In this document: piece by piece, positions 56,825 through 64,000 of the stretch
Position numbering within the stretch: the stretch's first letter is position 1
Layout of the letters: every line of letters starts with the position of its first letter
NCBI GenBank assembly: GCA_035041965.1
Contig: JAPYMA010002049.1
Span: 29,316-93,315 of the forward strand
From: Anisakis pegreffii
Lineage: Eukaryota; Nematoda; Chromadorea; Rhabditida; Anisakidae
Length of the DNA stretch: 64,000 nucleotides
Direction: 5' to 3'
Made by a program: the position numbers and the translations under genes
The notes under the pieces: generated by a model
Databases searched by the model: none
Told to the model about the DNA's origin: nothing
Seen by the model: the letters and a program-made list of their open reading frames with translations, nothing else

Positions 56825-59800
56825 ATGGTGGGTAAAACAGCTGCTCGTAGCCGTCATCATGGTAATCGTACGACTCCTCAGAGCGTCTCGGTAGCTACAG
56901 CTACTGCTCAGTCATCCAGAATCGATGAAAGGCGAAGGTTGATTTTTGTGTTTCAACAAGATTGATGTGATTGCAGTCTATTGTTTTGTAATAGGTGCAA
57001 CATCTCAGTTGTGCACTGAATCGATGAAGCAAATGTTGGGCAAACACATCATTTGAACATGATTCTCGCGTCCTTTTACCCGCTAAAATTAAGTTAGCTG
57101 TGATCTCTTACTGATGCTCACCGAAAGATATGAAATATATTTATTGACGTCTTTTCCTTTTTCACCAAATTTTAGATTACAGTCGCAGTCGTTCAGTTGT
57201 AATCAGTTTTTGCAGAAGTGAAGAATGTGCAGGATTAACAGTGCAGATCCATCCTATATGGCCAGAGATGCCTCAGGGGCAAGGAGAGCTGTTTTTCGAA
57301 TGTACACTCTTTCTGTATTCAGTGCTTGCCTTGTTTTTACAATATTTAAATCTTTATAAAACACTTTGGTGGCTTCCGAAATCTTATTGGCACTATTCGA
57401 TGGTTTGTTTCTATTCATAAATCTAATCATTATCTCGTTCATCATTGATCAATTCTCCAGTTTGAGCAGATGAATATATCAGCATTCGTTGTAGATGATT
57501 ACCGTTTCATTTGTCTTTTATTACACTAAAGTATTCAGAGAATTCTTTTTTTTCTGCTCAAACACGATAAAGCGATAAATTTTGAAAATGTTTTCAGAAG
57601 TTCCATCTTATCAATCCATATTTACTGTCTTGTGTAGGATTGCTCCTTGGATTACGGGTTACCAAGTGCTTTTGGAATACGGTAATTCATCTTTTGTTCT
57701 TTTATTGCTTTTTGTTAATTGTGCGGTGTTCAACCAATGGATCGGGAAGTGTAGTGCACTTTACCAGATTTTTGCTTTCGTTAGTCAGAAGTGAATAAAT
57801 AAAACGAAAAGAATAGTGTTCTGTTGAACTGCAGACGAGTCATTGATTGTAGATAACTGAGTTAGCATCAAGTGCTTCACAAGGTGCATCTGGAACACAG
57901 CTGCTTATTTGGCGTATTGTCGAATGGGCATTCGTGAAAACACCAATGTTCACGATGGTTGCCACTTCATTCTTGTTCAGCTTTTCGAGGGTTTATACTG
58001 ATTTCCCTTTCAAATCATTACTATACTTCGGACATCCGTATGTCATTTGATTTAAAATTATTGCTGAAAGTTTTCTTAACATTTAAGTAATCACAAAATG
58101 TACAATGCGAATGTTTTCTTAAATCGCACCAGTGATTCAAAATTGCGACTTTGCATTTGTGACGAGCATTTTATATATGAAGAAATCAGCAAATTTATTG
58201 ATGTAACAAAAATCTCTCCAATTGAGAAGGCTTACTGCTTCATTGAAAGTCCTTCATCGCCTCATCATACAGTAATATTCAGTGTGTTCTTTAATAACAA
58301 AGTTTTTGCGATTAATATAAATTGAATGCGAGAATGAACACGTTTCAGGTTAATATTATTCATATTCCTTTATTATTCTGAGTTATTACACAAATTACAT
58401 CGTTTATTATCGGCAGTACATTTTGTAGTGAAAGGTGGTGATTTGAATAATATTACAAATGCACCTCTTATATTTCCGAAATTACCGACACCCCAAACAC
58501 TGGTTGATGTCGATAGTGTGGTACATATGTGTAGTACTAACCCAGGTTGGTTCTTTATTGTCTTCGGAATATTTTGATTACTCGAACAAATCATCATCCG
58601 TCTTGATTCTAGCTCAAATACGAGAAGAAGTGGCTGTGCTGACTCGTGATTTCAATCTTCGAATGAAGCATTGTCTCTTTTCTGGTCTCTCAACGGCCTA
58701 TCTCTCAATTTTCGTTCCCTGCGTATTCACACCGGTTAGCATAATATTGCAGCATTTCCACACAGTTTGCAATTAATGTTCATTTTCGAAAAAGAAGTTA
58801 ATGCAACATTTTCCGAATATTTAAATTGAGATTGTAGGTGGATATGATTGAAATAAATATTTTTGGGTGAAATACTCATCAATCCAAATGACGTTCTATT
58901 TATAGTTTACGAAGAAGTATATTATTGTGTATTCGTAAGTGAAATTTCAGCAAAGATCTCCATCAGGAATGCCACAGCAAATGCACGTTGATGTAGCGTG
59001 GGTTGTCGAGTTGTTTTTAGTTGTTTTCCTAACATCATTTGCACTCTACATCACTTATTTATTGCCGATTCAATACTGTGATTTACTGCATCGAAGTGCT
59101 ACGCATTTGGGTCGATGGGAGAAAATTGATTATTCACGTATTACATCCACTTCGAATCAACTTCAGTTGAACACTGGCGCACCGAATACTACTTTTCAAA
59201 AGTTGGTCTTTGAATCTGTGGTCTTTTAAATTTTTTGTTTCTTTATTATTTATCATAACGCTCTCGATTGATTTTGACCACTAGCACTGGTTAAACTTTA
59301 AGCAGCTTTTAATTCTTCGTCGTTACCAATTATTTAAAAGATGGGTAAATTACTCGAAACGAAAGCATTCATAACAATCGAAGCATTGATTCTAATGGAA
59401 TTTCTTTTTCAAAATTTGAGCTAAGTATCGTTGTGCGAGTTTCATCAATTATGATTGCAGTTGGGATGCAGATAGTTTGTACACAGATGGAACGATCGTG
59501 CGTCATGAGGAGCAAACATATAAAGCTCATGCCAGTTCAGCAACATTAGGCGTAGCAGCTGAGCCGGGGGATCCTGAACATCTGCGATTCTACGTTCGTT
59601 ATCATCAACCATGCTTTACAGCTTTCATTTTTTGTTCTTCCACCAACTTAAATTTATCATCTTTGTAAATTATTTCATTCTTATTGCACAAAATTTATCA
59701 TCGATTTGAATGCAAACATCCTCTGTTATCATTGAACTGAAACACTGAAAGAGACTGCAGAAGTTGTTTACGAAATTTTCAGTTTGCTTGAAATATGGTG

Positions 59801-60584
59801 GAATTTTTCGTTAGTTTATAAGTTGGCGAGTGATTGCGAAGTAACATTCACCAATCACGTTCAGTGATTCATTAAAACGAAATTGCATGCAAAGTGGTCT
59901 AGGTGGCAGTAACTAATTGCAAACTGCTGAAAAATAATTTTTCAGCGAGTTGGCGCTGAGCCGGTGACCTTAATCAACGTGATGTGCTTATTTGAAGTGG
60001 CTCTTATAGCGGCACAATTCTGGATGCTCATCTTGACCACCGATTGGCAGCACATCGTTACACTCGTTTTGTTGATGTTCGCCAACTACCTTCTCCTCGC
60101 TAAAGTTCGTTCTGTTATTTTGCCTTCAAAAAATCGCACTTTTCTTGTTCACGAACAGCATCACCTAAAGGTATTCTCACAACGCTTTATATCACACAAA
60201 TTCGTTCCTCATCTCCACACGAATCTAAATTGGTGCTTCTCACTCTCCATCTCATAATCAAGCGAACATCTGTGCAAAAATTACGGAAGAAAAAAGAAAT
60301 CAGCAATGATTTGCAAACTTCCTCAGTGCTGCTCCCTTGACACCCGCAAATAACTTCACAGGGCAATTTCCCTGTAGTGAAAAAAATTCTTAGGTAGTGA
60401 GTAAGAAGTTGATCGATTTGTTACTTGCTCGCAGTCGATCACAGTCTTAGTAACAAACCAGTTTATTTTCTCAAGTAGCGCTCAGTAATTGCAGGTATTC
60501 AAAGATCGTGTTGTAATTGGTAGAATTTATAACCCCTCACCGGAAGATTTACAGTTGATTAAACAAATGCAGCAAGGAGCTTGA
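56825..60584 (+). CDS. tmem-39: TMEM39 family ER membrane protein
   Basis: TMEM39 proteins are polytopic ER proteins. Worm and human members are linked to collagen secretion via COPII and to autophagy. Eleven exons close in phase: 56825-56937, 57216-57402, 57598-57657, 57853-58037, 58088-58271, 58383-58545, 58613-58734, 58951-59201, 59461-59593, 59946-60104, 60495-60584; 548 aa (human TMEM39A 488). Family landmarks are LFFECTLFLYSVLALFLQYL with NLYKTLWWLPKSYWHYSM, FHLINPYLLSCVGLLLGLR, KSLLYFGHP, IREEVAVLTRDFNLRMKHCL, LLPIQYCDLLHRSATHLGRW, VRHEEQTYKAH and KVFKDRVVIGRIYNPSPEDL. About eight hydrophobic spans are visible. Exon 5 (58088-58271), a polar insert read as MYNANVFLNRTSDSKL, fits phase on both sides but is poorly conserved, so it is the weakest exon. 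Confidence 0.92.
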
Positions 60585-61064
60585 AACGAAAACAGTACAG
60601 GTCGAAAGCATATTAGCCAATATTAATCGTGATCTATTTGCTATCGTTGTGTTTACCAGTGATTGTATTTGTCAGTATAAAGTTGATTATCAAATACAGA
60701 ATTGTTTCACTTAAATGTTGAATGTTTTCGCTCATCTCAGTTCGATAACTTTCCATTTTACGTTTATTTATGTGCAATTATTGTCCACATCAACGATGAA
60801 ATTCTTCACACTTTTTTCGGTCTTAATTCCTAATTAATCGCTTCAAATTGATAAATGAAGGATCGCCGTTATGCAGCTTCGAATGGGTCATATTGAAATC
60901 ATTGTGAATTTGTTCTGCTCATATGCAATTTCTTCTGAACTGTTTTTTGTTTACACGTAAATTTCAAGTGAGCATAATTAATTCCTTTGCAAAATATCGA
61001 TTTTATTCTTCTCGCAATAAATTTTCATAGATTCAGCCTTTTGCACTGTTAGTGTGTCATCTCG
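60585..61064. other. Spacer between TMEM39 and the minisatellite
   Basis: The 3' flank of TMEM39; nothing else supported. Confidence 0.5.
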
Positions 61065-64000
61065 GTTAGAGGTGTTTCAATGTTGAGGTGTTTCAATGTT
61101 GAGGTGTTCCAGTGTTGAGGTGTTTCAATGTCGAGGTGTTTCAATGTTGAGGTGTTTCAATGTTGAGGTGTTTCAATGTTGAGGTGTTTCAATGTTGAGG
61201 TGTTTCAATGTCGAGGTGTTTCAATGTTGAGGTGTTTCAATGTTGAGGTGTTTCAATGTTGAGGTGTTTCAATGTCGAGGTGTTTCAGCGTTGAGGTGTT
61301 TCAATGTTGAGGTGTTTCAATGTCAAGGTGTTTCAACGTTGAGGTGTTTCAATGTTGAGGTGATTCAATGTCGAGGTGTTTCAATGTTGAGGTGTTTCAA
61401 TGTTGAGGTGTTTCAATGTTGAGATGTTTCAATGTTGAGGTGTTGTTGAGGTGTTTCAATGTTGAGGTGTTTCAATGTTTGAAACACCTCAACATTGAAA
61501 CACCTCAACTTAATTTTGAGGTGTTTCAATGTTGAGGTGTTTCAATGTTGAGGTGTTTCAATGTTGAGGTGTTTCAATGTCGAGGTGTAACAATGTTGAG
61601 GTATTTCAATGTTGAGGTGTTTCAATGTTGAGGTGTTTCAATGTTGAGGTGTTTCAATGTTGAGGTGTTTCAATGTCGAGGTGTTTTAATGTCGAGGTGT
61701 TTCAATGTTGAGGTGTTTCAATGTTGAGGTGTTTCAATGTTTAGGTGTTTCAATGTCGAGGTGTTTCAATGTTGAGGTGTTTCGATGTCGAGGTGTTTCA
61801 ATGTCGAGGTGTTTCAATGTTGAGGTGTTTCAATGTTGAGGTGTTTCAATGTTGAGGTGTTTGAATGTTGAGGTGTTGTTGAGGTGTTTCAGTGTTGAGG
61901 TGTTTCAATGTTGAGATGTTTCAATGTTGAGGTGTTGTTGAGGTGTTTCAATGTTGAGGTGTTTCAATGTTTGAAACACCTCAACATTGAAACACCTCAA
62001 CATTGAGACACAACATTGAAACACCTCAACTTAATTTTGAGGCGTTTCAATGTTGAGGTAATGTTGAGGTGTTTCAATGTTGAGGTGTTTCAATGTTGAG
62101 GTGTTTCAATGTTGAGGTGATTCAATGTCGAGGTGATTCAATGTCGAGGTGTTTCAATGTTGAGGTGTTTCAATGTTGAGGTGTTGTTGAGGTGTTTCAA
62201 TGTTGAGGTGTTTCAATGTTGAGGTGTTTCAATGTTGAGGTGTTTCAATGTTGAGGTGTTTCAATGTTGAGGTGTTTCAATGTCGAGGTGTTTCAATGTC
62301 GAGGTGTTTCAATGTTGAGGTGTTTCAATGTTGAGGTGTTTCAATGTCGAGGTGTTTCAATGTTGAGGTGTTTCAATGTTGAGGTGTTTCAATGTTGAGG
62401 TGTTTCAATGTTGAGGTGTTTCAATGTCGAGGTGTTTCAGCGTTGAGGTGTTTCAATGTTGAGGTGTTTCAATGTCGAGGGGTTTCAATGTTGAGGTGTT
62501 TCAATGTTGAGGTGTTTCAATGTTGAGGTGTTTCAATGTTGAGGTGTTGTTGAGGTGTTTCAATGTTGAGGTGTTTCAATGTTGAGATGTTTCAATGTTG
62601 AGGTGTTGTTGAGGTGTTTCAATGTTGAGGTGTTTCAATGTTTGAAACACCTCAACATTGAAACACCTCAACATTGAGACACAACATTGAAACACCTCAA
62701 CTTAATTTTGAGGCGTTTCAATGTTGAGGTAATGTTGAGGTGTTTCAATGTTGAGGTGTTTCAATGTTGAGGTGTTTCAATGTTGAGGTGATTCAATGTC
62801 GAGGTGATTCAATGTCGAGGTGTTTCAATGTTGAGGTGTTTCAATGTTGAGGTGTTGTTGAGGTGTTTCAATGTTGAGGTGTTTCAATGTTGAGGTGTTT
62901 CAATGTTGAGGTGTTTCAATGTTGAGGTGTTTCAATGTCGAGGTGTTTCAATGTCGAGGTGTTTCAATGTTGAGGTGTTTCAATGTTGAGGTGTTTCAAT
63001 GTCGAGGTGTTTCAATGTCGAGGTGTTTCAATGTTGAGGTGTTTCAATGTTGAGGTGTTTCAATGTTGAGGTGTTTCAACGTCGAGGTGTTTCAATGTTG
63101 AGGTGTTTCAATGTTGAGGTGTTTCAATGTTGAGGTGTTTCAATGTCGAGGTGTTTCAGCGTTGAGGTGTTTCAATGTTGAGGTGTTTCAATGTCGAGGT
63201 GTTTCAACGTTGAGGTGTTTCAATGTTGAGGTGTTTCAATGTCGATGTGTTTCAATGTTGAGGTGATTCAATGTTGAGGTGTTTCAATGTTGAGGTGTTT
63301 CAATGTTGAGGTGTTGTTGAGGTGTTTCAATGTTGAGGTGTTTCAATGTTGAGGTGTTGTTGAGGTGTTTCAATGTTGAGGTGTTTCAATGTTTGAAACA
63401 CCTCAACATTGAAACACCTCAACTTAATTTTGAGGTGTTTCAATGTTGAGGTGTTTCAATGCCGATGTGTTTCAATGTTGAGGTGTTTCAATGTTGAGCT
63501 GTTTCAATGTTGAGGTGTTTCAATGTCGAGGTGTTTCAATGTCGAGGTGTTTGAATGTTGAGGTGTTTCAATGTTGAGGTGTTTCAATGTTGAGGTGTTT
63601 CAATGTCGAGGTGTTTCAATGTTGAGGTATTTCAATGTTGAGGTGTTTCAATGTTGAGGTGTTTCAATGTTGAGGTGTTCCAGTGTTGAGGTGTTTCAAT
63701 GTCGAGGTGTTTCAATGTTGAGGTGTTTCAATGTTGAGGTGTTTCAATGTTGAGGTGTTTCAATGTTGAGGTGTTTCAATGTCGAGGTGTTTCAATGTTG
63801 AGGTGTTTCAATGTTGAGGTGTTTCAATGTTGAGGTGTTTCAATGTCGAGGTGTTTCAGCGTTGAGGTGTTTCAATGTTGAGGTGTTTCAATGTCAAGGT
63901 GTTTCAACGTTGAGGTGTTTCAATGTTGAGGTGATTCAATGTCGAGGTGTTTCAATGTTGAGGTGTTTCAATGTTGAGGTGTTTCAATGTTGAGATGTTT
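61065..64000. repeat. 16-bp-unit minisatellite with embedded inverted blocks; runs off window
   Basis: From about 61065 to the end the DNA is a near-continuous tandem array of the 16-bp unit GAGGTGTTTCAATGTT, about 180 copies. A common variant has TC for TT at the end of the unit, giving ATGTCGAGG instead of ATGTTGAGG. Four short blocks carry the unit in the opposite orientation (starting near 61481, 61973, 62644 and 63395). Each is preceded by the truncated-unit phrase GGTGTTGTTGAGG and closes with the same junction CTCAACTTAATTTTGAGG. Blocks two and three also share an internal GAGACACAACATTG. This shows higher-order duplication, roughly 670 bp between blocks two and three. Part of the array near 61240-61422 recurs near 63811-63993. 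The repeat can be read in all frames with a 16-residue period, but it is interrupted and not convincing as a gene. Confidence 0.97.

Noticed and set aside
61065..64000. CRISPR-like or protein-coding repeat array
   Set aside because: There are no unique spacers between repeats. The 16-bp units abut directly, and the frames are interrupted, so it is a minisatellite.

Overview
The window looks like a gene-dense stretch of a nematode chromosome. Genes are split into short exons, usually 40-400 bp. The introns end in T-rich TTTTCAG/TTTTAG acceptors. Several start codons sit directly at, or a few bases after, an orphan 3' splice acceptor, which is the layout expected of spliced-leader trans-splicing. 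Most predicted proteins are close to known animal families, and one gene was not recognised. Base composition is AT-rich. The exact species cannot be read from the sequence; a parasitic-type (Spirurina-like) nematode is a guess only.

Layout. 1-1.98 kb: mostly unassigned, with one coding-like patch. 1.99-4.36 kb (+): heat shock factor HSF-1. 6.1-8.5 kb (+): calumenin, a six-EF-hand protein of the secretory pathway. 10.4-15.6 kb (-): NEDD4-type HECT ubiquitin ligase. 16.8-19.3 kb (+): SLC35C2-like transporter. 21.0-22.6 kb: degraded piggyBac-like element. 22.7-25.0 kb (-): inositol hexakisphosphate kinase. 27.5-27.7 kb: short TA-flanked inverted-repeat element. 28.8-31.3 kb (+): syntrophin. 33.6-35.8 kb (+): eIF6. 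37.7-38.6 kb (+): PEX11-gamma. 39.6-41.5 kb (+): MMD/PAQR-family membrane protein. 43.7-45.9 kb (-): a six-exon gene for an unrecognised multi-membrane-span protein. 46.8-49.2 kb (+): TNFAIP8 family. 51.5-52.4 kb (+): FKBP12. 53.9-55.3 kb (+): NFU1. 56.8-60.6 kb (+): TMEM39. 61.06 kb to the end: a 16-bp-unit minisatellite with embedded inverted blocks.

The genes do not form one pathway; this is an ordinary housekeeping neighbourhood. Loose themes are protein quality control and secretion (HSF-1, calumenin, NEDD4, TMEM39, FKBP12), inositol and lipid signalling (IP6K, TNFAIP8), and organelle maintenance (PEX11, NFU1). I saw no convincing operon; gaps between same-strand neighbours are about 0.9 kb or more.

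For 13 of the 14 genes every exon phase closes exactly in my models. The exception is calumenin, whose third exon has no canonical acceptor where homology places it. The least explained items are the unknown membrane-protein gene, the minisatellite with its inverted blocks, a 43-nt near-perfect palindrome in an intron, and a duplicated coding-like segment near 43 kb.
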